Below, piece by piece: positions 27,627 through 35,906 of a stretch of DNA of 64,000 nt. This DNA comes from Bdellovibrio bacteriovorus (GTDB taxonomy: Bacteria > Bdellovibrionota > Bdellovibrionia > Bdellovibrionales > Bdellovibrionaceae): NCBI RefSeq assembly GCF_025558485.1, contig NZ_CP102930.1, positions 1,302,001 through 1,366,000 of the forward strand, in the 5' to 3' direction. Under the pieces are notes generated by a model, which was not told the origin of the DNA, ran no database searches, and saw only the letters and a list, made by a program, of their open reading frames with translations. The position numbers were made by a program, and so were the translations under genes. Position 1 is the first letter of the stretch; each line of letters opens with the position of its first letter.

Positions 27627-28070
27627 GTGAGGCGCTCATTGGATTTGCGTGAAACGAAAAAAACGACAGAATACTTTAGCTTCTGGAAGCTTCAGAATAA
27701 GCTGACTCTGATTTCTTTAATTGCAGTTCTATTCCTGTCAGCTCTTTTTGTGATTGGCAGTCTTGCTCTTCCCAGCATTAGCACTGTTCAAGTTGTGGCC
27801 TTTATCGTTATGATCCCGGCGCTGGCCTGTTTTGGGATTGCCACTTGTCACCTGTCAAACCTTGAATCCACCAAAGCTCAGCAGGATTACGAAAAACTGC
27901 TGTCACGTTTGTCAGAAACGGAAGATTCTCAAATCACCTTGGATCGGTTTTTTTCTATCTCCAGCGACACAGTGAAATCATCCACGGCCCCCAAAGGCCG
28001 TCTGTATGACTCTGGAGGACCTACCGCAGCATCCCAGGCAAAATGTTCGCTGGGCGAATTGGCTTTATAA
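27627..28070 (+). CDS. small two-helix membrane protein, C-terminus uncertain
   Basis: 147 residues from a GTG without a good ribosome binding site; a TTG 15 nt later is also possible. Two membrane helices (about 27-50 and 55-78) are followed by a charged helix. The last 47 codons lie antisense to the 3' end of the neighbouring gene and look low-complexity, so the true end may be lost. No family recognised. See the finding on this junction. Confidence 0.4.
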   Translation: MRRSLDLRETKKTTEYFSFWKLQNKLTLISLIAVLFLSALFVIGSLALPSISTVQVVAFIVMIPALACFGIATCHLSNLESTKAQQDYEKLLSRLSETEDSQITLDRFFSISSDTVKSSTAPKGRLYDSGGPTAASQAKCSLGELAL

Positions 28071-29086
28071 GCTTCCCACAATCCGGCATTGTCCCACCCC
28101 TTTAGAACGGGCATATATGTCCACATGAGGTTATTCTGAGTATCAATGACCAGGTTGTCATCGGGCAGGTTGACGCCTGGGATCTGTGCCTGTTGCAACT
28201 GTCCTGCGATATTCGTGTTATAAAGATCAAGATAGTGTTGAGCCATTTGCACATCCGGCGTGGATTGAGCATGGTAAGCTTCCATAGCTAAAACAGTCGC
28301 CAGAGCTTGAACACGCTTGTAGTAGTCCATGAACATATTCATAGGTTTCAAATAACGGTTGCTTACGAAACGAGGATAAGCAGAGTAAGCAGATCCGTAT
28401 CCCGGAGTTTTCTTCAGAACCAGATCGCGCCAGTAGTCAATCGCCGGAGTCACAGTTCCACTGCCTTGCTGCCCAGTCAGCACCATGTTGATTTGAATCA
28501 GATGAGGCAGAACATTGTTAATGATATTGTCGCGAACCTGTGCGGCTTCGGCTTTGTGATCACAAGAAGGATCTTCTTGTGCAAGCCAAGTGAGCTGTTG
28601 ATAGTAGGCGAGAATATTGGAGATAGGTTCGTTTAGTGTACTGACCAGATCTTCATAGTGTGCTTTTTCGACTTCATCCATGATGGCTTGGCTTTCTTGT
28701 TTCATCTGTTCAGAAAGGGAGTTCAGCTGTGCTTGGATGGCCGTTAACATCTGTTCTTGTTTTTTCAGATCATTTTTAATTTCTTCCAGGTCTTTGTTTG
28801 TTTGTCCGCCCATTAAAGCATTTAAAACCCAGCCCGCCAGGACGCCGCTGGTTTCTCCACCTGCATCTTGTGCAATTGCCGTCATAAGATCTTTGAAGGC
28901 ATCACTTGAACTGTCGGCCATAGCTGAGCTTGCAGGACCGGTGGGGATATGTCTGTTCAATGTGCGCAGTTCTTTTACGGTGGGCATGGGTTTACAGCGA
29001 TCGGTGGTTCCTGCCAAAGCCACCGGACCTGTGATCAACGAAAGCAAAAGAGTGGGTGTCATGATGGTTTTCTTTATATTTAACAT
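27929..29086 (-). CDS. exported helical protein, possibly truncated DUF1566-like C-terminus
   Basis: 385 residues from ATG 29086 (AAGGAGA upstream). The signal peptide ends near residue 25 (G-P-V-A-L-A). Residues 90-140 are a coiled coil (EEIKNDLKKQEQMLTAIQAQ region), the rest helical to about 320. The end holds LVIDTQNNLMW and AWDAAV, which are the opening motifs of Lcl/DUF1566 domains. The expected WRLPT part is absent and the frame ends in a different-looking tail. This suggests a C-terminal truncation. Role unknown. Confidence 0.65.
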   Translation of the reverse strand: MLNIKKTIMTPTLLLSLITGPVALAGTTDRCKPMPTVKELRTLNRHIPTGPASSAMADSSSDAFKDLMTAIAQDAGGETSGVLAGWVLNALMGGQTNKDLEEIKNDLKKQEQMLTAIQAQLNSLSEQMKQESQAIMDEVEKAHYEDLVSTLNEPISNILAYYQQLTWLAQEDPSCDHKAEAAQVRDNIINNVLPHLIQINMVLTGQQGSGTVTPAIDYWRDLVLKKTPGYGSAYSAYPRFVSNRYLKPMNMFMDYYKRVQALATVLAMEAYHAQSTPDVQMAQHYLDLYNTNIAGQLQQAQIPGVNLPDDNLVIDTQNNLMWTYMPVLKGWDNAGLWEAYKANSPSEHFAWDAAVGPPESYRRPLGAVDDFTVSLEIEKNRSKVI

Positions 29087-29293
29087 GGTAAGTCTCCTTG
29101 ATGTCTTTTCTTTATAGCGAAGGCTGTGCCAAGGTTATTTTTAAGTGATTTCATATAGTTACGATCATTTTTGACTGCCGGATAATCGGCATTGCCGGGA
29201 TCTCGGTAAGTTTTCTGCCGGGGTTCCGGCAGCATAGAACAGTTGATTCCAGCCAAGGGTTTACGAAAGAATATAGCGACAGAGGGGATGTGT

Positions 29294-29488
29294 ATGGAAG
29301 AAAGCGATTTTGAAGGCACACTGGTTCTTGAGAAACTTGCTGAAATCAACAAGCTTGATGCGTTCTTTGAGGCGATTGATTCAGATGATTTTGATCGTGC
29401 AAAAGCACTGATGAAACGTGCAGGGGTGGATGCGGAAACATTGGCGATGGTTCTTAAGAAAATGCACGCAGCCGATGGTAAGCACTAA
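29294..29488 (+). CDS. small acidic helical protein
   Basis: 64 residues from ATG 29294 (GAGGGG 6 nt upstream); ATG 29288 is an alternative two codons earlier. It is acidic in the first half, with helices rich in Ala, Leu and Asp (DSDDFDRAKALMKRAG). It could be a small adaptor or antitoxin-like protein, but nothing specific is recognised. It is 14 nt upstream of the next gene, so probably co-transcribed with it. Confidence 0.6.
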   Translation: MEESDFEGTLVLEKLAEINKLDAFFEAIDSDDFDRAKALMKRAGVDAETLAMVLKKMHAADGKH

Positions 29489-29502
29489 ATTTAAGGATAA
29501 AT

Positions 29503-29988
29503 ATGATTGAACATGTAATTCGTTTTGTACTGTCCAATTTGCCATCAATTCTGTTTTTTGTGGCACTTTTGGTTCCGACATTCACCACCAAGCGCACTGC
29601 CGAAGATTATCTAAAATGGCTGCTGCTGCTTTCGGTCGGTGTGGATGGCGTCTGGGTGGGACTTTTCCATATCTTCCTGCCACAGGTGGCGGCGGGATTC
29701 ATCGGCTGGCAGGTTTCACCATTTCAGTATGAAGTCGGTGTCAGTGACTTTGCATTGGGCGTGATTGGGATTATGGCCTTCCGGCGTCCACTGCCTTTTA
29801 AAGCCGCTGTAGTGACCTTCGCTTCGCTCTTCTTTGTCGGGGCGGCGATCGGGCATGTACGAGAGATTGTAGAGGCTGGAAACTTCTCTCCGGGTAACGG
29901 AGGCTTGTTGTTGGTCATCACTATTATCAGACCGGTCTTGATGATTACATGGCTGCTGAAGGCCTCCCGAAAGAAGGCCTTCGCTTAA
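29503..29988 (+). CDS. four-helix membrane protein (DUF6790-like)
   Basis: 161 residues with four predicted membrane helices and short loops. The segments DGVWVGLFHIFLP, QYEVGVSDFALGVIGI and GHVREI resemble the DUF6790 family of small inner-membrane proteins of unknown role. It follows the small acidic gene by 14 nt and is convergent with the helicase gene. Confidence 0.7.
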   Translation: MIEHVIRFVLSNLPSILFFVALLVPTFTTKRTAEDYLKWLLLLSVGVDGVWVGLFHIFLPQVAAGFIGWQVSPFQYEVGVSDFALGVIGIMAFRRPLPFKAAVVTFASLFFVGAAIGHVREIVEAGNFSPGNGGLLLVITIIRPVLMITWLLKASRKKAFA

Positions 29989-30003
29989 AGAACCGAACAG
30001 GTC

Positions 30004-31275
30004 CTACTTTGCTGTAGGACGCTGGAAGCCCAGCTTCTTTTTTGGTTTTTTGAACGGATTGATTTTTTTGGCTGCTGTTGTTTTTGCAGTGGCCGGTTTT
30101 TTGGCAGTCGCCGTCTTTTCTTTCGCGCGAGGGTGGGAATTGTACTTGGAAGAATCAATTTCCCTTTTCCCGCCGCGACCCTCAAGTTTGTTAATCAAAA
30201 GCTCATCACGTTCTGTGACTAAATTAATGACCGTGCCCTTGCGGCCCGCACGCGCAGTACGACCTGCGCGGTGCAGATAGTTTTCCATTTGTCGTGGCAG
30301 GTGGAAGTTAATAACCCGGTCCACGTTCTGAATATCCAACCCGCGGCCGGCAAGATCCGTTGCCACCAGTAGTTTGATTTTGCCATCAGCGAATTTTTTA
30401 AGGTTCGCACGGCGATCGTTCTTTTCCATTTCGCCGCGATAAACAGCAACTTCAAAGCCTTTGGCTTCAAGGTCTTTGGCCAACTTGTCACATTGTTCGC
30501 GCGTGTTGGTAAACAGGATTGTTCCGCCATCAACTTTTTGAGCCAGAATTTTATCCAAGTGTGCCCATCGGTCGCCATCTTTGACGGTCAGATTCTTCGT
30601 CGTTAGGCTTTTAACAACCTTGCCACTGCCGGAACTACGGATGACTTCTGCATCAGCAAAAAGATCGTTAATCAGATCCTGAACCGCCGGGGAAACAGTG
30701 GCAGAGAAAAGAGCCAACTGAACATCCTTAGGGCAGGAATAATAAACCTTGTTGGAATCTGCCAGGAACCCCTGATCCATCATTTGATCGGCTTCGTCAA
30801 AGACCAGCATACGAACGTCTTTCAGATCAATTTTATCCATATCCATCAACTGCGCCAAGCGGCCCGGAGTCGCCAGCAGGATTTCAAACATTCCAGAGGT
30901 GTTTCTGCGCGCTTGTTCCATCGCCATACCGCCCAGTGCAGGACGAACTCTAAGGCGTGTGTCGTGGGTCAGTGTTTTAAAGACTTTGGAAACCTGTTCG
31001 CCCAGTTCCCGAGTTGGCACCATAACAATTGCACGTGGGGCGGACTCAGCTGTGATCGGTTCACCGGAATCTTCCAGGGATTTCAAAAGATGCAGCATCG
31101 GAAGGGCATAAGCCAAGGTTTTACCGCTGCCTGTTTCAGAAACACCAACGACGGATTGTCCGCTCATTAACAGGGGCAGGGTGTTGTTCTGAATCTCGGT
31201 GGGTTTGGTGATGCGTTTTTCAGTCAGAGTTTTAATCAGGGAGTCTAAAAGGCCGAAATTTGTAAAGTTATTCAT
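30004..31275 (-). CDS. DEAD-box RNA helicase (RhlE-like)
   Basis: 423 residues from ATG 31275; the longer frame adds residues unlike the family. All motifs are present: Q motif (KPTEIQ), Walker A SETGSGKT, PTRELGEQ, TPGRL, DEAD in VFDEADQMMD, SAT, and HRAGRTARAG. It unwinds RNA using ATP, in ribosome assembly or mRNA turnover. The last 55 residues are Lys-rich (KKPATAKTTAAKK), a common RNA-binding tail. Single gene. Confidence 0.92.
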   Translation of the reverse strand: MNNFTNFGLLDSLIKTLTEKRITKPTEIQNNTLPLLMSGQSVVGVSETGSGKTLAYALPMLHLLKSLEDSGEPITAESAPRAIVMVPTRELGEQVSKVFKTLTHDTRLRVRPALGGMAMEQARRNTSGMFEILLATPGRLAQLMDMDKIDLKDVRMLVFDEADQMMDQGFLADSNKVYYSCPKDVQLALFSATVSPAVQDLINDLFADAEVIRSSGSGKVVKSLTTKNLTVKDGDRWAHLDKILAQKVDGGTILFTNTREQCDKLAKDLEAKGFEVAVYRGEMEKNDRRANLKKFADGKIKLLVATDLAGRGLDIQNVDRVINFHLPRQMENYLHRAGRTARAGRKGTVINLVTERDELLINKLEGRGGKREIDSSKYNSHPRAKEKTATAKKPATAKTTAAKKINPFKKPKKKLGFQRPTAK

Positions 31276-31415
31276 AATGGGGCCGACCCTACCATGACCC
31301 GGCCCGGGATTCGACGAGTAAAAAGTCCCCGGGCCTTTCTTGGTAAAGCTTATATGCCCGGTCTTGTCATAGCTTCCTTGATATGAGCAAATAAACATCA
31401 GCGTGTGAGGCTAAA

Positions 31416-32525
31416 ATGGCAAAGCTTTTTGAAAAATGGAATATAGGTTCTTTGGAACTTGAAAATCGTATCGTGATTGCTCCGATGTGTCAGTACAGTG
31501 CTCGGGATGGACAGGCTTCATCTTGGCATATGATGCACCTGGGATCGCTTTCCCATTCGGGGGCGGGGCTATTAATTTTGGAAGCAACCGCCGTTACCGC
31601 CAACGGCCGTATTTCGTGGGCGGACTTGGGGCTTTACGATGACTATTGCGAAGCTGCATTGGAAAATGTGGTCACTGAAGTGCGCCGCTATTCCTCCATG
31701 CCTTTGGCAATTCAACTGGCTCATGCAGGCAGAAAGGCCTCTACAGAAAAACCGTGGAACGGGGGCGGGCAGATAGCGCCAACCAGTGAACATGGCTGGC
31801 AAACGGTGGCACCATCTGCTGTGGCTTTCCATGAGGGCGAGCATCCTCCCAAAGAGCTCGGTTCTGCTGAAATGAACGATATCAAGAAAGCCTTTGTCGA
31901 ATCAGCGCAAAGAGCCAGTCGTATTGGCTTTCAGGGAATTGAAATTCATGCAGCCCATGGGTATCTTCTTCATCAGTTTCTTTCACCTTTATCCAACCGA
32001 CGTCAGGATCAGTATGGCGGCAGTTTGGAAAACCGCATGCGCTTTCCTTTGGAGGTTTTTGCGGCGGTTCGAGAGGCAGTCGATGCTGATGTGGCCGTGT
32101 GGGTGCGCATATCCGCCACGGACTGGGTTGAAGGCGGGTGGAATCTTGAAGAGGCTATCGAATTCAGTCGTCGTTTAAAGGAACTGGGATGCCCGGCGAT
32201 TCATGTCAGCTCTGGTGGGCTTGATCCAAGACAAAATATTACCTTGGGGGCGGGTTATCAGGTAGAGTTTGCGGAAAAAATTAAACACGGTGCCCAGGTA
32301 GAAACCATTGCGGTGGGCCTTATTACCGATCCTGAACATGCAGAAGAGATTTTGCAGAATGAAAAAGCAGATGCCATCGCCATTGCCCGGGCTGTGCTTT
32401 ATGATCCCCGCTGGCCTTGGCATGCAGCTGCGAAATTGAATGCCTCTGTAAAATGTCCGCCACAGTATCTGCGTTCTCAACCCAGAGGCCTTGCTAAGTT
32501 ACTTCAATCAGATAGAACGGAATAG
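31416..32525 (+). CDS. NADPH dehydrogenase, old yellow enzyme (YqjM/NamA-like)
   Basis: 369 residues. FMN-binding TIM-barrel flavoprotein. APMCQYSARDG near the N-terminus is typical of the thermophilic-like (YqjM) OYE class with its Cys, and IQLAHAGRKAS and EIHAAHGYLLHQFLSPLSN carry the substrate- and FMN-binding His residues. It reduces activated C=C bonds of enones or nitro compounds, serving detoxification. It is first of a three-gene run with 2-nt and 24-nt gaps. Confidence 0.93.
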   Translation: MAKLFEKWNIGSLELENRIVIAPMCQYSARDGQASSWHMMHLGSLSHSGAGLLILEATAVTANGRISWADLGLYDDYCEAALENVVTEVRRYSSMPLAIQLAHAGRKASTEKPWNGGGQIAPTSEHGWQTVAPSAVAFHEGEHPPKELGSAEMNDIKKAFVESAQRASRIGFQGIEIHAAHGYLLHQFLSPLSNRRQDQYGGSLENRMRFPLEVFAAVREAVDADVAVWVRISATDWVEGGWNLEEAIEFSRRLKELGCPAIHVSSGGLDPRQNITLGAGYQVEFAEKIKHGAQVETIAVGLITDPEHAEEILQNEKADAIAIARAVLYDPRWPWHAAAKLNASVKCPPQYLRSQPRGLAKLLQSDRTE

Positions 32526-32527
32526 TT

Positions 32528-33025
32528 ATGAGCGCAGAACAAAGCTATCAAAAAGAAAACGAGTTCTCAATTGGTTCTGAAGAAGAGCTGGTCAATGCCT
32601 TTCGTCGGCGGGATCAAAAGAAACTTATTCTGCCAGAGCGATTGAAGTATCCTTTCCGGGTTCGTTCTTACATGACGTGGAAAGAGCCTTCGGGAGCATA
32701 CACCTATTTAGTTTTTAAACTGCCAAATTGGGACGTGCCAAGAGGGGTGGCATTTAAACGGACCGCCTCCACCGGAGAGCCAACCGGGGGACTTTGCAGC
32801 TGGTGCCATGCCTATGGAAGTTCTGAGGAAATCGGATTGTTGTCGGTGGCTATGAGTGCCAACGTGAGCAGCTCTTATCTTGTCTGCCATGATCTAAGTT
32901 GTATTGAAAAAATTGAAGAGACCGCAATGCTGGCCGGGAAAGATCCGGACAAGAATATCGCCGAATTATATTATCGCATGGAAAAACTGTTTGAAAACAT
33001 TAGCAACTACAAGCCTGAAAACTAA
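32528..33025 (+). CDS. FBP-domain treble-clef zinc-finger protein
   Basis: 165 residues. The C-terminal half has CSWCHAYG and VCHDLSC, the paired cysteines of the FBP_C treble-clef zinc finger, which occurs at the C-terminus of EF-G-binding (FusB-like) proteins. A ribosome or EF-G related role is therefore possible. It starts 3 nt after the OYE stop, with weak own ribosome binding site, so translation is coupled. Confidence 0.8.
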   Translation: MSAEQSYQKENEFSIGSEEELVNAFRRRDQKKLILPERLKYPFRVRSYMTWKEPSGAYTYLVFKLPNWDVPRGVAFKRTASTGEPTGGLCSWCHAYGSSEEIGLLSVAMSANVSSSYLVCHDLSCIEKIEETAMLAGKDPDKNIAELYYRMEKLFENISNYKPEN

Positions 33026-33049
33026 GGCACGTTGCAGAGGGGGTTTGAA

Positions 33050-33652
33050 ATGAATGAATCTCAAAAGAAGTTGTTGATCTATCTGCCGGACCAGTTTGCT
33101 GACTGGGAAGGCGCCCATCTTATGGCGGAGCTGACCCAGAATAAAGTTCTTTTTACTGTGGTTTCGGAATCCAGAGACACCATTACATCCATAGGCAATT
33201 TAAAAGTTCTGCCCGAGGCGGCTATCACAGACTTTACAGCAGATCAGATCTCAGGATTGATTCTGATCGGTGGGGAGAACTGGACGGATACGACAAAAAA
33301 TAAATATGTTCGGGGGCTGGCAGCGCAGGTTTTGCAAAAGAATTCTGTCCTGGCGGCTATCTGCGGCGCCACGGTGGCCTTGGCGCAAGAGGGAGTTTTG
33401 CAAGGGCGAAAGCACACCAGCAATGACCTGACCATGCTGAAGGCAATTGTGCCAACTTACAGTGACGACGCCAATTACGTTAACAAGCTGGCGGTGACGG
33501 ACGGAAATTTTGTGACCGCATCCGGAGCAGGGGCGGTGGATTTTACCTTGGAGCTTCTGCGTTTACTTGGCATATATGACGAAGAAAAGCGTCAGCACTG
33601 GTACAAATTATTTAAACATGGAACTTTGCCACCGCAGGAATTCTGGGCCTAG
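33050..33652 (+). CDS. DJ-1/PfpI-family protein
   Basis: 200 residues from ATG 33050 (GAGGGGG upstream). Class I glutamine-amidotransferase-like fold with nucleophile Cys in LAAICGATVALA and a conserved Glu near residue 19 (DWEGAHL). Members act as glyoxalases, chaperones or peptidase-like enzymes in stress protection. It is third of the OYE operon, which suggests an electrophile-detoxification unit (inference). Confidence 0.88.
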   Translation: MNESQKKLLIYLPDQFADWEGAHLMAELTQNKVLFTVVSESRDTITSIGNLKVLPEAAITDFTADQISGLILIGGENWTDTTKNKYVRGLAAQVLQKNSVLAAICGATVALAQEGVLQGRKHTSNDLTMLKAIVPTYSDDANYVNKLAVTDGNFVTASGAGAVDFTLELLRLLGIYDEEKRQHWYKLFKHGTLPPQEFWA

Positions 33653-33656
33653 GCTT

Positions 33657-34598
33657 CTAGGCGTGGTTTGTCAGGCGGGATAGCTTATCCGGGTTTCTTT
33701 GCGAATAGATCCGGGCAATTTTTCCGTTTTCAAATTCAAAGGACATCACTGTTTCAAAACACCATTCTCCCGTTGGAAGTTTTTTTGAAATAACCACGCC
33801 TGGGCGTCCGCTGACTGGGTGCTGTTCCATTTTCATTTCGTAAGGCGGTTTTACGCGCGAAGAATAGATACCGGCAAAGAAACGGGCAATTTCAAATGGT
33901 GCATATAGAACATGTGGTACTGCTGCGATTTTACCGCCGCCATCGGACCAAAATTCCGAGGATTCAGACAGCAGATCGCTGAGGGCTTGGGTGTTTCCGG
34001 ATCTTGCGATTTCAAAAAAATTTGAAATGATTTTGGTGGGATTTGTATCGGGGCCGATTTCAAAACGCTTACGATTTTCAGTCACGAATTCCCGGGATCT
34101 TTGCGCTATTTTGCGGCAGGCCGCTTCTGACTTATTGATGAACTCTGCAATTTCTTTAAACGGATATTCAAATATTTCACTAAGAAGATAAACCGCCCGT
34201 TCTTCGGGATTCAGGCGTTCCAGCAACAATAGAAAGCTGGTTGTCAGGCTTTCGGAAAGCAGCAGGTTTTCCTCAAGTGAACTATCCACCCACGATTTGT
34301 CCCAATTTTGCAAACTGTCGGGAATTGCATCAGGCAGCCAGGTTCCGCTGTAGGTTTCTCTTTTTTTGTAAGAGGACTTTAATAGATCCAAAGCCCGGTT
34401 GGAGCATATTTTGGTCAGCCAGGACTTATGACTTTCAATGCTGGCCGGATCGGTCTTGGCGGCTTCGATAAAAACGTCCTGAACCACATCTTCGGCCTCG
34501 GCCAGACTGCCGGTCATTCTAAAGGTGAAAGATATCAAATAGGGACGGTGTTTGGCGACTAGAGGGTCCCAGTCTTTAAAATAGAGATGTGTTTCCAT
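33657..34598 (-). CDS. ECF41-family sigma factor with SnoaL-like C-terminal domain
   Basis: 313 residues. Region sigma2 (about 15-85) and sigma4 (about 120-175) are joined by the linker YSGTWLPD (83-90), the conserved WLPE-type motif of ECF41. A fused C-terminal SnoaL-like domain has DGGGK (219-223) and ends with NPDKL (302-306). Both motifs mark ECF41, whose C-terminal domain tunes sigma activity in place of a separate anti-sigma factor. It is divergent from a carboxymuconolactone-decarboxylase-like gene, the usual ECF41 target. The ATG has no ribosome binding site and lies 8 nt from the -10 element. Confidence 0.93.
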   Translation of the reverse strand: METHLYFKDWDPLVAKHRPYLISFTFRMTGSLAEAEDVVQDVFIEAAKTDPASIESHKSWLTKICSNRALDLLKSSYKKRETYSGTWLPDAIPDSLQNWDKSWVDSSLEENLLLSESLTTSFLLLLERLNPEERAVYLLSEIFEYPFKEIAEFINKSEAACRKIAQRSREFVTENRKRFEIGPDTNPTKIISNFFEIARSGNTQALSDLLSESSEFWSDGGGKIAAVPHVLYAPFEIARFFAGIYSSRVKPPYEMKMEQHPVSGRPGVVISKKLPTGEWCFETVMSFEFENGKIARIYSQRNPDKLSRLTNHA

Positions 34599-34606
34599 AT
34601 CGATAA

Positions 34607-34633
34607 GACGAGTCTAAAAGGTGAAATGTGACA
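34607..34633 (-). promoter_or_regulatory. ECF41-type promoter of the sigma gene
   Basis: On the minus strand TGTCACA (34633-34627) and CGTC (34610-34607) are separated by exactly 16 nt, the established ECF41 consensus. This implies autoregulation. The -10 box is only 8 nt from the start codon, so the transcript should be leaderless. Confidence 0.85.
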
Positions 34634-34656
34634 ATTCACCAGAAAATATCTAAATC

Positions 34657-34683
34657 TGTCACATTTTCGGGGCTGATTTCGTC
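34657..34683 (+). promoter_or_regulatory. ECF41-type promoter of the divergent target gene
   Basis: TGTCACA (34657-34663), 16-nt spacer, CGTC (34680-34683): a perfect match to the ECF41 consensus, 31 nt upstream of the carboxymuconolactone-decarboxylase-like start. Confidence 0.9.
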
Positions 34684-34714
34684 TTAGGGGTACAAAAACC
34701 TATAAGGAGTCTTT

Positions 34715-35191
34715 ATGCACAACGCCCGTATTCAATTCGCCCCTATGATTCAGGACCATTTTCAGAAGCTGTCTCAAATGAGTCATTCCGTGGAAACTGT
34801 TTTAGGGGAAAGTCTGTTCGGATTGGTTCATAACAGAGTTTCTCAGATCAACGGCTGCGCATTCTGTCTGGATATGGACGTGAAAAAAGCCAAAATCCGC
34901 GGAGAGCGAGAACTGCGCATGTATCACATCGCTGTCTGGCGTGATTCTCATTTATTCACCGACAGAGAAAGAGCTGCTTTGGAGTGGAGTGAAGCGGTGA
35001 CTCAGCTGGGGCGTGAAGGCGTCAGCGATGAGCTGTATAATAAAGTTCAAAAACATTTCACTGAGCAGGAACTGGTTCATCTGACACTGGGGATTAGTGT
35101 TGTGAATGTCTGGAATCGTCTGAATGTGGCCTTCCGCAATCCGGCTGGTTCCGCAGATGCCTACTTTGGTTTGGATAAAGCCGGACTGTAG
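34715..35191 (+). CDS. carboxymuconolactone decarboxylase-family (AhpD-like) protein
   Basis: 158 residues. The INGCAFCLDMDVKKAK motif contains the redox CxxC pair (Cys48, Cys51) of the AhpD/CMD fold, here lacking the downstream His of full AhpD. Such proteins reduce peroxides or handle reactive aldehydes; the exact reaction is unknown for ECF41-linked members. Start: ATG after AAGGAG. It is controlled by a perfect ECF41 promoter. Confidence 0.9.
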   Translation: MHNARIQFAPMIQDHFQKLSQMSHSVETVLGESLFGLVHNRVSQINGCAFCLDMDVKKAKIRGERELRMYHIAVWRDSHLFTDRERAALEWSEAVTQLGREGVSDELYNKVQKHFTEQELVHLTLGISVVNVWNRLNVAFRNPAGSADAYFGLDKAGL

Positions 35192-35200
35192 TTGGAAGAA

Positions 35201-35824
35201 TCAAGCCCGTAAGGTCTCGAAGTATCTTTTTAGTGAGTCATAAAGTGCATTAAAGGCTTTGGGATCATCAAGGCCTTTAAGCATTCCATAGAAACCTTCA
35301 TGGGCCATGACCACGAAGTGAGCCACCTGTCGTGTGTTGACATCAGGGCGCAGGAAGCCTTCCTTCTGCGCGCGTTTTAGTTCCTTATCCATTCCTTCGA
35401 TCCAATAGGTCAGGGCATTTTGCAGGCGCTTTTTAAAGCCCGCATCGACAGGGGCCATTTCCTGCACAAGATTATTTAATGGACATCCATAGCGCAGTTC
35501 TTGTGGTGCGGCTTTGCCAATAAGCTTTTTAATTTGTAACAGGATTCCTTCAAGGGGATTATCGTATTCTTTCAGAGGATCAATCCAGCGACTGTAAGTC
35601 ATGGGTTTGATGACTTCATCCACCAGTGCGTAGCCCAAATCGAGCTTCGTCGGAAACTGGTGATAAAAGGCCCCTTTGGTCATGGATGTCTTTTTTACGA
35701 TGTCATCAATGCTGACGCCCTGGAAGCCCCGGGTAAAAACCTCCCAAAAGGCAGCATCCAGGATCTCTTTTCGAGATTGCTCCAGATTTCGTGTCTTTTT
35801 GGGGGCTTTTTTTCCTTTTTCCAT
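35201..35824 (-). CDS. TetR/AcrR-family repressor
   Basis: 207 residues. The N-terminal HTH (about 14-60) contains GFQGVSIDDIVKKTSMTKGAFYHQF, split by the turn, and the C-terminal ligand domain is longer-helical with the TetR_C-like LNNLVQEM element. It is divergent from a two-gene SRPBCC operon, with a perfect palindrome between the starts that is the likely operator. Effector unknown. Confidence 0.92.
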   Translation of the reverse strand: MEKGKKAPKKTRNLEQSRKEILDAAFWEVFTRGFQGVSIDDIVKKTSMTKGAFYHQFPTKLDLGYALVDEVIKPMTYSRWIDPLKEYDNPLEGILLQIKKLIGKAAPQELRYGCPLNNLVQEMAPVDAGFKKRLQNALTYWIEGMDKELKRAQKEGFLRPDVNTRQVAHFVVMAHEGFYGMLKGLDDPKAFNALYDSLKRYFETLRA

Positions 35825-35857
35825 ATCAAGAGTCTAGCAAAAACATCCGAACTTTAC

Positions 35858-35877
35858 AACATACTAAATAGTATGTT
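35858..35877. promoter_or_regulatory. TetR operator palindrome
   Basis: AACATACT-AAAT-AGTATGTT: perfect 8-bp inverted repeats around 4 nt, located 33 nt from the TetR start and 29 nt from the SRPBCC start. Size and position fit a TetR-dimer site controlling both genes. Confidence 0.75.
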
Positions 35878-35906
35878 AAGGTATCCTCATAATAAAGGAG
35901 TTCAAT

